A model generated the notes under the pieces. That model was not told the DNA's origin and did not search any database. It was given only the letters and a program-made list of their open reading frames with translations. A stretch of DNA of 64,000 nucleotides. Origin: SP197 sp965242595 (GTDB lineage Bacteria; Pseudomonadota; Alphaproteobacteria; SP197). The position numbers and the translations under genes are program-made. Location of the stretch: contig OZ251464.1 in NCBI GenBank assembly GCA_965242595.1, forward strand, positions 310,001-374,000. The letters are read 5' to 3'. Shown here one piece after another: positions 1 to 8,296 of the stretch; within the stretch, counting starts at the first letter, position 1; each line of letters starts with the position of its first letter.

Positions 1-3
1 CAT
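1..3 (-). CDS. Start codon of a leftward gene that lies outside the window
   Basis: The first three bases read as an ATG on the minus strand. They are preceded, on that strand, by an AAGGAGG Shine-Dalgarno sequence (positions 9-15) five bases upstream. This strongly suggests a gene running out of the window, divergent from the methyltransferase gene at 149. Nothing can be said about its product. The intervening 4-148 region would hold both promoters; no clear operator was seen there. Confidence 0.5.
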
Positions 4-148
4 GTTTCCCTCCTTCCAGGCGGGGCTTCCGGGGGCCAGCAGACACCTTTCGCCGCCGCCGGGCAACGGTTTGCAGCGCCCGCTTGCAGGCCCGGGCGTT
101 TGCAGCCCTGGGCGGCGCGCTTTATGAGCGCAGCGGGGAGGGGAGCGG

Positions 149-1534
149 ATGGCGAACGAGGCAGCGGCGCTTTCCACGCGCCAGGCGCCCTGGCGCCAGG
201 TGGCGAATCCCTTTCCGCCTCTGGCGCCGCTTTCGGCAGACGAGCTCGCCTTCGTGCAGGACCGCTCGCTCAGGGTGCTGGAGGAGATCGGGGTCGAATG
301 TCTCCACGATGGCGCCCTGGCCATCCTGGCCGGCGCCGGGGCCGAGGTCGATCACGGCGCCCGGCGGGTGCGCTTCGACCGCGCATTGGTGGCCGAGGCC
401 GTGGCCAGGGCGCCGGCCAGCTTTCGCCTCCATGCCCGCAATCCCGCCCGCGATGTCACCATCGGCGGCAACCGCATCGCCTTCTGCCCGGTTGCCAGCC
501 CGCCCTTCGTGCGCGGCCTGGACGGGGTGCGCCGCGCCGGCAGCTTCGCCGATTATTGCGATCTGCTGCGGCTGGGCCAAAGCCTGAACGCGCTGCACTT
601 CTTCGGCGGCTATCCGGTAGAGCCGACCGATCTGCCCGCCGCCAGCCGCCATCTGGATTGCCTCGCCGCCTTCGTCACCCTGACGGATCGGGCCTGGCAC
701 GCCTATTCCCTGGGCGCGGAACGCATTCACGATGCGCTGGAGATCGCCGCCATCGCGCGCGGCATCCCCAAACAGGCGCTGAAGGCCGCGCCCGGCATCG
801 TCACCGTGGTGAACGCCAACTCGCCGCTGCGCTTCGATACGCCCATGCTGGCGGGTCTGCTGGCCATGGCCGAATACCGCCAGCCGGTGATCGTCACCCC
901 CTTCACCCTGGCGGGCGCCATGGCACCGGCCAGCCTGGCCGGGGCGCTGACCCAGCAGAACGCCGAGGCCCTGGCCGGCATCGCCCTGGTGCAGCTGGCC
1001 AGCCCCGGCGCGCCGGCGGTCTATGGCGGCTTTACCAGCAATGTGGATATGAAATCCGGCGCGCCCGCCTTCGGCACGCCGGAATATGCCCGCGCGGTGC
1101 TGGCGGGCGGGCAGCTGGCGCGGCTGAACGGCCTGCCCTACCGTTCCAGCAACGCCAACGCCTCCAACGCCGTCGATGCCCAGGCGGGCTGGGAAAGCGC
1201 CATGTCGCTGATGGCGGCGGTGCTGGGCCATGCCAATATCGTGCTGCACGGTGCCGGCTGGCTGGAAGGTGGCCTGGTGGCCAGCTTCGAAAAGACGGTG
1301 CTGGACGCCCGCGCCATCGAAGCGGTGGCGGCGATGCTGCAACCGCTGGCACCGGACAATGCCGCCCCCGGCCCCTGGGACGGCGCCGCCGCTGCCGGCG
1401 CGGCCCGGGCCGACGCAAAGGCGTTGCTGGCGGCCTATGAGCCGCCGCCGCTGGATGCGTCCATATCCGAGGCCCTGGCCGCCTTCGTCGCCCGGCGCCG
1501 GCAGGAGATTGCCCGGCGCGCCGGCAGCGCCTAA
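149..1534 (+). CDS. MttB-family (trimethylamine methyltransferase-like) protein, copy 1, C-terminally shortened
   Basis: 461 residues resembling the MttB superfamily of corrinoid-dependent methyltransferases, which move a methyl group from quaternary or tertiary amines to a corrinoid protein. There is no in-frame amber codon, so this is a non-pyrrolysine member like the glycine-betaine type. Substrate is unknown. The core motifs (GGFTSNVDMKSGAPAFGTPE, and SNAxASNAVDAQA) match the next gene. About 42 residues found near the C-terminus of copy 2, including the GPGGHFF-R-HT segment and the DWRN segment, are missing here, between FEKTVLD and YEPPPLD. The start is supported by GGGGAGGGGAG just upstream. 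Probably co-transcribed with copy 2. Activity of the shortened protein is uncertain. Confidence 0.85.
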   Translation: MANEAAALSTRQAPWRQVANPFPPLAPLSADELAFVQDRSLRVLEEIGVECLHDGALAILAGAGAEVDHGARRVRFDRALVAEAVARAPASFRLHARNPARDVTIGGNRIAFCPVASPPFVRGLDGVRRAGSFADYCDLLRLGQSLNALHFFGGYPVEPTDLPAASRHLDCLAAFVTLTDRAWHAYSLGAERIHDALEIAAIARGIPKQALKAAPGIVTVVNANSPLRFDTPMLAGLLAMAEYRQPVIVTPFTLAGAMAPASLAGALTQQNAEALAGIALVQLASPGAPAVYGGFTSNVDMKSGAPAFGTPEYARAVLAGGQLARLNGLPYRSSNANASNAVDAQAGWESAMSLMAAVLGHANIVLHGAGWLEGGLVASFEKTVLDARAIEAVAAMLQPLAPDNAAPGPWDGAAAAGAARADAKALLAAYEPPPLDASISEALAAFVARRRQEIARRAGSA

Positions 1535-1560
1535 GCTCCCCACCCCGAACGGAGCCGGCC

Positions 1561-3114
1561 ATGGCCCCACGCCGCCCCAAGCCCTCCCGGCGCCATGCGC
1601 CGCGCCGCGCCGCCAGGGCCGGGCGCAACGCAACGCCGGGCCAGCTGCCCTGGCGGCGGGTGGAAAACCCCTTCCCCCCCCTGGAGGTGCTGAGCGCCGA
1701 CCAGCTGGAGCATATCCACCTGGCCTCGCTGACCGTGCTGGAAGAGCTGGGCATGGAGGTGCTGGGGGCCGAGGCGCGGCGCATCTATCGCCAGGCCGGC
1801 GCCGATGTGGACGAAGGAAACAAGCGGGTGCGGCTGGACCGCGCCCTGGTGATGGAACGGCTGGCGGCGGCCCCGGCCGAGTTCACGCTCTACAGCCGCA
1901 TCCCGGGCCGCCATGTCACCCTGGGCGGCAACCGCATCGTGATGGCGGCCGTCTCCAGCCCGCCCAACTGTTCCGATCTGGATGGCGGGCGCCGGGCGGG
2001 CAGCTTCCGGGATTTCCGCGCTCTGGTGAGGGTCGCCGCCAGCCTCCATTGCGTCCACATGTTCGCCGGCTATCCGGTGGAGCCCATCGACCTGCCGGTG
2101 CCCACCCGCCATCTCGATTGCTACCTGACCTTCATCGCCGATACCGATCGGGTGTGGCGCACCTACGCCCTGGGCGCCCAGCGCAGCCGCGACGGCATCG
2201 AGATGAACCGCATCGCGCGCGGCATCACGGGCGATGCCATGCGGGAGAGGCCGGGCCTTATCACCCTGATCAACACCAATTCGCCGCTGCGCCTGGACGA
2301 GGCGATGAGCCAGGGGCTGATCGAGATGGCCCGCGCCGGCCAGGCGGTGGCCATCACCCCCTTTACCCTGCTGGGGGCGATGGCGCCCAGCACTCTGGCG
2401 GGCGCGCTGGCACAGCAGAACGCAGAGGCGCTGGCGGGGCTGGCGCTGGTGCAGATGGTGCGCCCCGGCAATCCGTCGCTTTACGGCGGCTTCACCAGCA
2501 ATGTGGATATGAAATCCGGCGCGCCCGCCTTCGGCACGCCGGAATATGTCAAGGCGACGCTGGCCGGCGGCCAGTTGGCCCGGCGCTATCGCCTGCCCTT
2601 CCGCACCAGCAACGTCAATGCCTCCAATGCGGTCGATGCCCAGGCCGCCTATGAAAGCGGCATGTCGCTGTGGGCGGCCTTCATGGCCCATGGCAACCTC
2701 ATCCACCACGGCGCCGGCTGGCTGGAAGGCGGCCTGGTGGCCAGCTTCGAGAAGATGATCGTGGATGCCGAAATGATCCAGGGCATGTTCGAAACCCTGC
2801 GCCCCATCGTGGTGGACGACGCCGAGATCGGCATCGACGCCATGGCCGAGGTGGGCCCCGGCGGCCATTTCTTCGGCGCCCGGCACACGCTGGAGCGCTA
2901 TCGCAACGCCTTCTACGCCCCCATGCTGTCGGACTGGCGCAATTTCGAAAGCTGGCAGGAGGCGGGCGCTCCCGACGCCACCCGGCGCGCCAACGCCATC
3001 TGGAAACGGCTGCTGGCCGAATTCGAACCGCCGCCGCTGGACCCGGCGATCCGCGAAGAGCTGGAGGCCTATGTCGCCCGCCGCAAGGCCGAAGGCGGCG
3101 CCACCGACAGCTGA
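1561..3114 (+). CDS. MttB-family (trimethylamine methyltransferase-like) protein, copy 2
   Basis: 517 residues, full length for the non-pyrrolysine MttB family. It has a basic N-terminal extension, the VENPFPPL and LEELGMEVLG regions, the GGFTSNVDMKSGAPAFGTPE block, and the C-terminal GPGGHFFGARHTLERYR and LSDWRNFE segments that copy 1 lacks. Such enzymes demethylate methylated amines and need a corrinoid partner; none is encoded next door. It begins 26 bp after copy 1 with GGAG upstream of the ATG. A block of about 55 identical nucleotides (around 2495-2549 versus 1034-1088) suggests recent duplication or gene conversion. Substrate could be glycine betaine, proline betaine, carnitine or a related compound; the sequence does not decide. 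Confidence 0.88.
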   Translation: MAPRRPKPSRRHAPRRAARAGRNATPGQLPWRRVENPFPPLEVLSADQLEHIHLASLTVLEELGMEVLGAEARRIYRQAGADVDEGNKRVRLDRALVMERLAAAPAEFTLYSRIPGRHVTLGGNRIVMAAVSSPPNCSDLDGGRRAGSFRDFRALVRVAASLHCVHMFAGYPVEPIDLPVPTRHLDCYLTFIADTDRVWRTYALGAQRSRDGIEMNRIARGITGDAMRERPGLITLINTNSPLRLDEAMSQGLIEMARAGQAVAITPFTLLGAMAPSTLAGALAQQNAEALAGLALVQMVRPGNPSLYGGFTSNVDMKSGAPAFGTPEYVKATLAGGQLARRYRLPFRTSNVNASNAVDAQAAYESGMSLWAAFMAHGNLIHHGAGWLEGGLVASFEKMIVDAEMIQGMFETLRPIVVDDAEIGIDAMAEVGPGGHFFGARHTLERYRNAFYAPMLSDWRNFESWQEAGAPDATRRANAIWKRLLAEFEPPPLDPAIREELEAYVARRKAEGGATDS

Positions 3115-3124
3115 CGCCTGCGCC

Positions 3125-4150
3125 CTAGGGCGGCGGGCGGAACAGGAACGGCAGGGCGGCGCTGATGGCCATGAAGCGGATCAGCTGATGGCTGGCCACG
3201 AAGGCGGGATCCAGGCCCAGCGAAAAGGCCAGCACCGGCATGGCGTCGAAGCCGCCCGGCGCATAGGCGAGCCAGACCTGAACGAAAGGCAGCCGGGTCA
3301 GCGCCGCCACCGGCCAGGCCACCAGCCCCATCAGCGCGATAGCCAGCGCGATGCCGCCCAGCCCGGCCTTGACGCTTTCGAACAGATAGGCGGGCGAGGT
3401 GCCGGCAAAGCGGGCGCCGACCACGGCCCCGCTGACCGCCAGAGCAGGCCACAGCAGCGCCTGGGGCAGCGGCGCCTCCACCGCGCCGGCCATGCGCAGG
3501 GCGGCCATCGCCACCATCGGCGCCAGGAAGGTGGGGGCCGGAAAGCGCAAACGTCGCGCCAGCGGCACGATGGCGAAGGCCAGCGCCAGCAGCGCCACCG
3601 CCAGCGGCCAGGAGACCGGCGCCGTGGCCGCACCCGGCAGGGCGGCGCGGCCGTCATAGGACAGCGCCACCACGGCCGGGATCAGCGTCAGCAGCGCGGC
3701 CAGCCGCAGCGTGTGCAGGATGGCGACCCGGCGCGCATCGACATCGAATTCCATCGCCAGGGCAACGACATAGCCCAGGGCGCCGGGAATGGCGCACATG
3801 CGCGCCGTGGCCCCATCGATGCCGTGGACGCGTTGCAGATAGCGCGGCACCAGCGTGACCAGCAGCGCCAGGCCCAGCAGCAGCCCGGCGATCGACGCCG
3901 GCCATTGCGGCAGTGAAGCCAGGCTGGAACGATCCATGGTGGCGCCCAGTACCGCGCCCAGCACCACGAAGGCGACATCGCGCATGGGCATGGGCAGCGC
4001 CACCGGCAGGCCGGCCACCGCCGCCAGCGCCACCGCCGCCATGGCCCCTGCCAGCCAGGCCGCCGGCATGCCGACAAGATCGAAGACGAAGCCGCCGGCC
4101 CCGCCCAGGGCCAGGGTGGCGGCGATCCAGGCTGCCTGGCGCCCTTTCAC
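3125..4150 (-). CDS. AbrB-family inner-membrane protein (putative ammonia monooxygenase/transporter family)
   Basis: 341 residues starting at a GTG that overlaps the stop of the upstream EamA gene (GTGA, 4148-4150). The protein is almost entirely hydrophobic helices, roughly ten, in two repeated halves. It carries the conserved segments PAWLAGAMAA, VVLGAVLGATMD, AYAPGGFDAMPVLAFSLG and DPAFVASHQLIRF. These are typical of the AbrB family (PF05145), which is often misnamed ammonia monooxygenase. Transport substrate is unknown. It is translationally coupled to the EamA permease, so the two probably export or import related small molecules. The longer reading frame upstream of the GTG is the antisense-like extension through the EamA gene and was not accepted. 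Confidence 0.85.
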   Translation of the reverse strand: MKGRQAAWIAATLALGGAGGFVFDLVGMPAAWLAGAMAAVALAAVAGLPVALPMPMRDVAFVVLGAVLGATMDRSSLASLPQWPASIAGLLLGLALLVTLVPRYLQRVHGIDGATARMCAIPGALGYVVALAMEFDVDARRVAILHTLRLAALLTLIPAVVALSYDGRAALPGAATAPVSWPLAVALLALAFAIVPLARRLRFPAPTFLAPMVAMAALRMAGAVEAPLPQALLWPALAVSGAVVGARFAGTSPAYLFESVKAGLGGIALAIALMGLVAWPVAALTRLPFVQVWLAYAPGGFDAMPVLAFSLGLDPAFVASHQLIRFMAISAALPFLFRPPP

Positions 4151-5046
4151 AGCCGCCGCCCGGCGGGCCAGACCGCCAGCGCCACGCCTGCCGCCGCCAG
4201 CGCCATACCGGCCAGGGCGCCCGAACTCATGGTTTCGCCCAGCACCGCCCAGGCCATGGCGGCGGTCAGCGGGGCCAGCAGAAAGAACAGGCTGGCGACC
4301 CGCGCGGCCGCGCCCCGGGCGATCATGACGGTGAGCAGCACCACCGAGATCAGCGACAGAAAGACGGTGACATAGACCAGGGCGGCGACGAAGGCCGTGT
4401 TCCACAGCGGCAGCCGGTTTTCGAACGCCAGGGCCAGCGGCGCCAGCACGGCGGTGGCGACGGCAAACTGCACCAGGGCGCCGGTGCGCGGGTCCATCGC
4501 CGGGCAGAAACGCTTCTGATAAAGGCTGCCGACGGTGATGCCGGCCAGCGAAACCAACGACCACGCCATGCCGGCCGGCGTGCCCAGCCCTTGCGCCAGC
4601 TTTTCTTCCACCACCAGCACCACGCCGGCAAAGCCCGCCGCCAGCCCCAGCCATTGGCGCCGGCTGACCCGCTCGCCCAGCAGCGGGCCGGCCGCCAGCG
4701 CCGTCGCCAGCGGGTGTATGGAGACGATCAGCGCCGCGGTGCCCGCGCCCACGCCGCTGGCCATGGAAACCCAGGCGCCGCCGAAATAGACCGCCTGCAT
4801 GGCCAGCCCCAGCACGGCGAGATGGCCCAGCTCGCGCCAGCTTGCCGGCCAGGGCGCGCGCATGGCCAGCGCCACCGCCAGCATCAGAAGGGTGACCAGG
4901 GCGAAGCGCAGGGTGAGAAAGGTCAGCGGTCCGCTGGACTCCAGCCCGATCTTGGCGGCGATGAAGCCGCTGCTCCACAGCACCACGAAGGCCGCCGGGA
5001 TCGTGGCGCCGACACCGAGGCCGCGGTCTGGACGATGCTGAACCAT
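4147..5046 (-). CDS. EamA/DMT-superfamily membrane transporter
   Basis: 299 residues with about ten membrane helices arranged as two EamA repeats (roughly residues 15-145 and 160-295). Typical features are the N-terminal WSSGFIAAKIGLE, the end of the first repeat GERVSRRQWLGLAAGFAGVVLV, and the matching second-repeat segment VLGETMSSGALAGMALAAAGVAL. Family members export amino acids, nucleotides or other metabolites through the inner membrane; the substrate cannot be told. The gene is first in a two-gene unit with the AbrB-family gene (4-bp overlap). It is divergent from the GFA-family gene across 165 bp that contain a 10-bp direct repeat (5119-5141). Confidence 0.85.
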   Translation of the reverse strand: MVQHRPDRGLGVGATIPAAFVVLWSSGFIAAKIGLESSGPLTFLTLRFALVTLLMLAVALAMRAPWPASWRELGHLAVLGLAMQAVYFGGAWVSMASGVGAGTAALIVSIHPLATALAAGPLLGERVSRRQWLGLAAGFAGVVLVVEEKLAQGLGTPAGMAWSLVSLAGITVGSLYQKRFCPAMDPRTGALVQFAVATAVLAPLALAFENRLPLWNTAFVAALVYVTVFLSLISVVLLTVMIARGAAARVASLFFLLAPLTAAMAWAVLGETMSSGALAGMALAAAGVALAVWPAGRRL

Positions 5047-5118
5047 TGAGGGCGCGCCGGGGCGGAAGGGCGGACGCTAGCGCGGAGCGCCGCCAGGCGC
5101 CACAATGGTGGCCGCTGT

Positions 5119-5141
5119 GATCGACCGGTGCGATCGACCGG
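5119..5141. repeat. 10-bp direct repeat in a divergent promoter region
   Basis: GATCGACCGG occurs twice, at 5119-5128 and 5132-5141, separated by three bases. The pair lies in the 165-bp gap between the divergent EamA and GFA genes. A regulator binding site is possible but there is no independent support. Confidence 0.35.
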
Positions 5142-5211
5142 CAGGCGCCATGCGCGGCTGGAGGCCGGGTGCCGTGCCCTGCCGGGTTTGCGCGCACGCA
5201 CGGAGGCCGCC

Positions 5212-5631
5212 ATGAACGAAAGCGAACATCGCCGCGGAGGCTGCCTGTGCGGTGCCGTCCGCTTTCGCATCGCCGGCCCCATGCGCGGCATCGTCGCCTG
5301 CCATTGCGGCCAGTGCCGGCGCTGGGGCGGCAATTTCGCCGCCTTCAGCGCCTGCGCCCCCGCCCGGCTGACCTTCGAGCGGGCGGACGGGCTGGCCTGG
5401 TTCGCCTCGTCCGGGCGGGCCCGGCGCGGCTTCTGCCGCCGCTGCGGTGCCAACCTGTTCTGGGAGCCTGCGGGCGGGCAGCGGATCGCGGTGGCGGCCG
5501 GCGCGCTGGACCAGCCCTCGGGGCTGGCGCTCGTCGCCCACATCTACACCGACGACAAGGGGGACTGGTACGAGATCGCCACCGGGGCGCGCCAATTCGC
5601 CGGCAGCATGGGCGAGGAGGCGCGGGTGTGA
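5212..5631 (+). CDS. GFA-family (glutathione-dependent formaldehyde-activating-like) zinc protein
   Basis: 139 residues with the zinc-binding cysteine pattern of the GFA/CENP-V family: GGCLCGAVRF near the N-terminus, ACHCGQCRRWGG, then FCRRCGANLFWEP. The family includes S-(hydroxymethyl)glutathione synthase, but most members have no proven reaction, so formaldehyde handling is only a suggestion. It would fit the neighbouring demethylase-like genes, since oxidative demethylation releases formaldehyde. The ATG at 5212 is preceded by CGGAGG; an in-frame ATG 84 bp upstream has no such site and no family similarity. The stop overlaps the start of the next gene (GTGA). Confidence 0.8.
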   Translation: MNESEHRRGGCLCGAVRFRIAGPMRGIVACHCGQCRRWGGNFAAFSACAPARLTFERADGLAWFASSGRARRGFCRRCGANLFWEPAGGQRIAVAAGALDQPSGLALVAHIYTDDKGDWYEIATGARQFAGSMGEEARV

Positions 5632-6428
5632 TCGCCAGCCTGCCCATGTACGATCTGGCGCCGCTGACCGATGCCACCGATGCCTGGTGGCAGGCGCTGG
5701 CGGAAGCCTTGCGGCGCCACGGCCTTGCGGGCGTGCCGGAGGCGCTGGACCGGGGCGACCGCTATGCCCATTGGGCCGCGCCCGACCTGTTGCTGTCGCA
5801 AAGCTGCGGCTATCCGCTGACCTTCGCCTTCGCCGACCGGCTGCAACTGCTGGCGGTGCCCTTCCATGACGCGCCGCACTGCCGGGGGCCGGAATATTGC
5901 AGCCTCGTCATGGTGCGCGAAGCCAGCCCGGTGGGCGGGATCGAAGGGCTGCGGGGGGCGCGGGTGGCGGTCAACGGCTTCGATTCGCAATCGGGCTGCA
6001 ATGCGCTGCGGGCGGCGGTGGCGCCCTTTGCCAGCCAGGGGTGCTTTTTCGCCGAGACGATCGTAAGCGGCAGCCATGCCGCCTCGCTCGCCATGGTGGC
6101 AGCCGGCGCGGCCGATGTCTGCGCCATCGACGCCGTTCTCCACGCCCTGCTGAGCGACGCCATGCCCGAGGCGCTGGCCGGCCTGCGCGTGCTGGCGAGA
6201 ACGGCCCATGCCCCCAATCTGCCCTATGTCACCTGCGCCGGGCGCGGGGCCGGGGAGGTGGAAGCCATGCGGCTGGCGCTGCTGGAGGTGGCGGCCGATC
6301 CGGCCCTGGCCAGCCTGCGGCGGCGGCTGCGCATCGCCGGCTTCACCCTGCTGCCGCGCCAGGCCTACCACCCCATCGCCGCCATGGAGCGCGAAGCGAC
6401 CGCCCTGGGCTATCCGCGGCTGGCGTGA
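5628..6428 (+). CDS. PhnD-like phosphate/phosphonate-type substrate-binding protein
   Basis: 266 residues starting at GTG 5628, which overlaps the GFA stop codon and has AGGAGG seven bases upstream. The fold is the periplasmic-binding PhnD type (PF12974): N-terminal MYDL-PLTDATDAWWQALAEALRRHG, a central LRGARVAVNGFDSQSGCNALR, VSGSHAASLAMVAAGAADVCAIDAV, and a C-terminal NLPYVTCAG. No signal peptide is visible, which is odd for a binding protein, and no ABC permease lies nearby. It may be a cytoplasmic sensor or an enzyme relative such as the NMT1/THI5-like group. The ligand is unknown. Coupled translation with the GFA gene suggests one functional unit. Confidence 0.75.
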   Translation: MIASLPMYDLAPLTDATDAWWQALAEALRRHGLAGVPEALDRGDRYAHWAAPDLLLSQSCGYPLTFAFADRLQLLAVPFHDAPHCRGPEYCSLVMVREASPVGGIEGLRGARVAVNGFDSQSGCNALRAAVAPFASQGCFFAETIVSGSHAASLAMVAAGAADVCAIDAVLHALLSDAMPEALAGLRVLARTAHAPNLPYVTCAGRGAGEVEAMRLALLEVAADPALASLRRRLRIAGFTLLPRQAYHPIAAMEREATALGYPRLA

Positions 6429-6462
6429 CGGCGCGGCGATGGCGGCGCTGCGCGGGCCGGCT

Positions 6463-7317
6463 TCACGGCATCCTTTCCATCGGTGTCAGCTTTTCGAGGA
6501 GGGCACGCTCGAAATCCTGTTTTCTGACCGTGCGCGCTGCAAGCAGCTTGTCGGTCGCCGCTTCGAGCGTCAGAACCTCCCAATGGCCGCGCCGCAGGCG
6601 AAAATCCGTGAGGGTCGGCACCAGCCACAACACATCGCCATCGCCGATGTCGTGGCTGGCATGGGCGGTCGGCCCGCCCATCGCCTGGAAGAAGGGGCGG
6701 TCCACGGTCACGGCGATCTTCGATCCCCACCGCCGCAGCGTCGGCCCCTTCACCTGGAGTTGCGGCATCAGCCGCTTTGCGCTCGACGAGCGCCAATCCG
6801 GGCGGCGCACGGCGCCTGGATAGGGCGGCCTGAGGCCGGCATGGTGTCTTAGCGTCCGAAACTCGGCATCCATGCCGGGGCCGGAGAAATAGACGGCCTG
6901 CACTTCAAGGCCGAACCAGGTAAGGCCGCCATCCACCCTGGCCAGTACGATGTCGATCCGCCCGGCGGCCTTGCCGGTGGTTGTGCCGGTCATGAACGGC
7001 ACTTCGCGGGCAACCGAGGCCTGCTCGTTTCGGAACCCCACGATGTCTGCCAGCCATTTCACGACGGTTTGCCCCTGTTCGAACCTCACGGGGCAGACGA
7101 TCACGGCATCTCCCCTGGCCGCGCCCATATGCGCGCCGTCGTGCCCATAGCGCTGGATGGCGCAAACCCCGCCCTTCTTGTTGCAGGTCATGTTCCGGAA
7201 CGGGCATGGCGGCGGTGGGATCTCGCCCAGCGCGGCGGCCGCCAGGGTTTGCCGCTCGTCCGGTGCCAGGGCCGGGAAGGGCCTGCCATACCATTCGGCG
7301 ATGCCATAACGGCTCAT
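6463..7317 (-). CDS. NotI-like type II restriction endonuclease
   Basis: 284 residues. The N-terminus IAEWYG resembles the IAEFFG start of NotI. It is followed by CPFRNMTCNKKGGVC and then VIVCP, which reproduces the four-cysteine iron-binding pattern of NotI (CPF, C, GVC, VCP). Further on, GRIDIVLA and FGLEVQAVYFSG supply the D and ExQ residues of the NotI-type PD-(D/E)XK active site (EIQ-x-x-FHG in NotI). NotI itself is longer (383 residues). The start ATG at 7317 overlaps the stop of the methylase gene (ATGA), so the two are one transcript with the methylase first. The DNA target is unknown; similarity to NotI does not prove the same eight-base site. Confidence 0.8.
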   Translation of the reverse strand: MSRYGIAEWYGRPFPALAPDERQTLAAAALGEIPPPPCPFRNMTCNKKGGVCAIQRYGHDGAHMGAARGDAVIVCPVRFEQGQTVVKWLADIVGFRNEQASVAREVPFMTGTTTGKAAGRIDIVLARVDGGLTWFGLEVQAVYFSGPGMDAEFRTLRHHAGLRPPYPGAVRRPDWRSSSAKRLMPQLQVKGPTLRRWGSKIAVTVDRPFFQAMGGPTAHASHDIGDGDVLWLVPTLTDFRLRRGHWEVLTLEAATDKLLAARTVRKQDFERALLEKLTPMERMP

Positions 7318-8174
7318 GAAAACATCGCCTTGCGCGTCACCACCGCCTCCGGCAGCCTGGCGTGGTGGCCGGTTTTCATGGTGACGGTGGCGGCGTGGAA
7401 GCCGTGGTGGGCGATCAGCGTGGCGATCTCGTCCGACAGGTCGTAGGTCAGCAGGAAGTCGTGCCGGGAGGCGGCGAGCAGCTGGAACAGGCGTTCGTGG
7501 TCGATGTCGTGATGGGCATAGAGGCGGCGCCCGGCGCCCTTGCCGCCGGCGGTGTAGGGCGGATCGACGAACAGGCGGGCACCGGGGCGGTGGGCCGCCA
7601 GCTCTTCCAGCTGCCGCAGGCCGCAACCCTCGCGGAAGTCGATGCGCCCGCCCAGGGCGGCGATGGCCTCGATGCGCCGCGCCAGGGTTTCGGGATACCA
7701 GCGCGAGGCCAGCCCGGCGCCGTTTTCGCCCTGGCGGATCAGGGCCGCGCCCGGTGCCAGCACACCGCCGCGCCGGGTGCGGTTCAGCACCAGGGTGCGA
7801 AAGCCGTGATCGATGACATCGCGCGGCGCGGCGCTGGCCAGGCGGTCCACCGCCTGGCGGCTGGGCGTGAAGGCGCGCACCCGGGCGGCCAGAGCGGGGC
7901 CATGTTCCAGCGCGGCCTGCCAGAAGGCGGCCACATCCGGGTCTTTCTCCACCAGCAGGGCGCGCTTCGCCAGCCCTTCCGCCACCGCCGTCAGCGCGAC
8001 GATGGCGCCGCCGGCAAAGGGTTCCACCAGCAGCGGATGGGGCGCGCCGGGTGCCAGCCAGGCGCGGATATGGGGGACGAGCCAGGTTTTCCCGCCCGGA
8101 TAGCGCAGCGGGCTGCGCTGCGGCACGGAGGCCACATTGGCGGCGGCGATGGGGGAGGGAGGGAAGGTCGGCAT
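7314..8174 (-). CDS. D12-class (Dam-type) adenine-specific DNA methyltransferase
   Basis: 286 residues with the Dam-family order of motifs: the N-terminal SAM-binding LRYPGGKTWLVPHI, VEPFAGGAIVAL, the NRTRRGG segment, and the catalytic FVDPPYTAGGKG (DPPY motif). It ends with the LLTYDLSDE and MKTGHHARL blocks. It should transfer a methyl group to the N6 of adenine in the site recognised by its partner nuclease, protecting the host DNA. The start ATG 8174 gives the usual family length; GAGG lies upstream but rather close. A longer reading frame to 8285 has only low-complexity sequence before the first motif. The gene leads a two-gene restriction-modification operon. Confidence 0.85.
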   Translation of the reverse strand: MPTFPPSPIAAANVASVPQRSPLRYPGGKTWLVPHIRAWLAPGAPHPLLVEPFAGGAIVALTAVAEGLAKRALLVEKDPDVAAFWQAALEHGPALAARVRAFTPSRQAVDRLASAAPRDVIDHGFRTLVLNRTRRGGVLAPGAALIRQGENGAGLASRWYPETLARRIEAIAALGGRIDFREGCGLRQLEELAAHRPGARLFVDPPYTAGGKGAGRRLYAHHDIDHERLFQLLAASRHDFLLTYDLSDEIATLIAHHGFHAATVTMKTGHHARLPEAVVTRKAMFS

Positions 8175-8296
8175 GGACCTCGCATGGTCGGATGGCGGCA
8201 GCCCCGTTTTGGGCCGCGCCGGGCGCGGCCATTCTGGCACCCTCGCCGCCGGGCGGTAAGCCCGCCCCGCCGCCCGCCTGGGCATGGCGCGCCGCC

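Noticed and set aside
149..3114. Pyrrolysine-containing trimethylamine methyltransferase (true MttB)
   Set aside because: No in-frame amber codon occurs in either gene and no pyl genes are seen, so only the non-pyrrolysine family applies.
3121..3132. Perfect palindrome CGCCCTAGGGCG between the second MttB-like gene and the AbrB-family gene
   Set aside because: It is short, includes a stop codon, and such palindromes are expected by chance here.
3071..5049. Long plus-strand reading frames opposite the AbrB and EamA genes
   Set aside because: They are Gln/Arg/His-rich, lack any family motif and mirror real genes on the other strand, as expected from high GC content.
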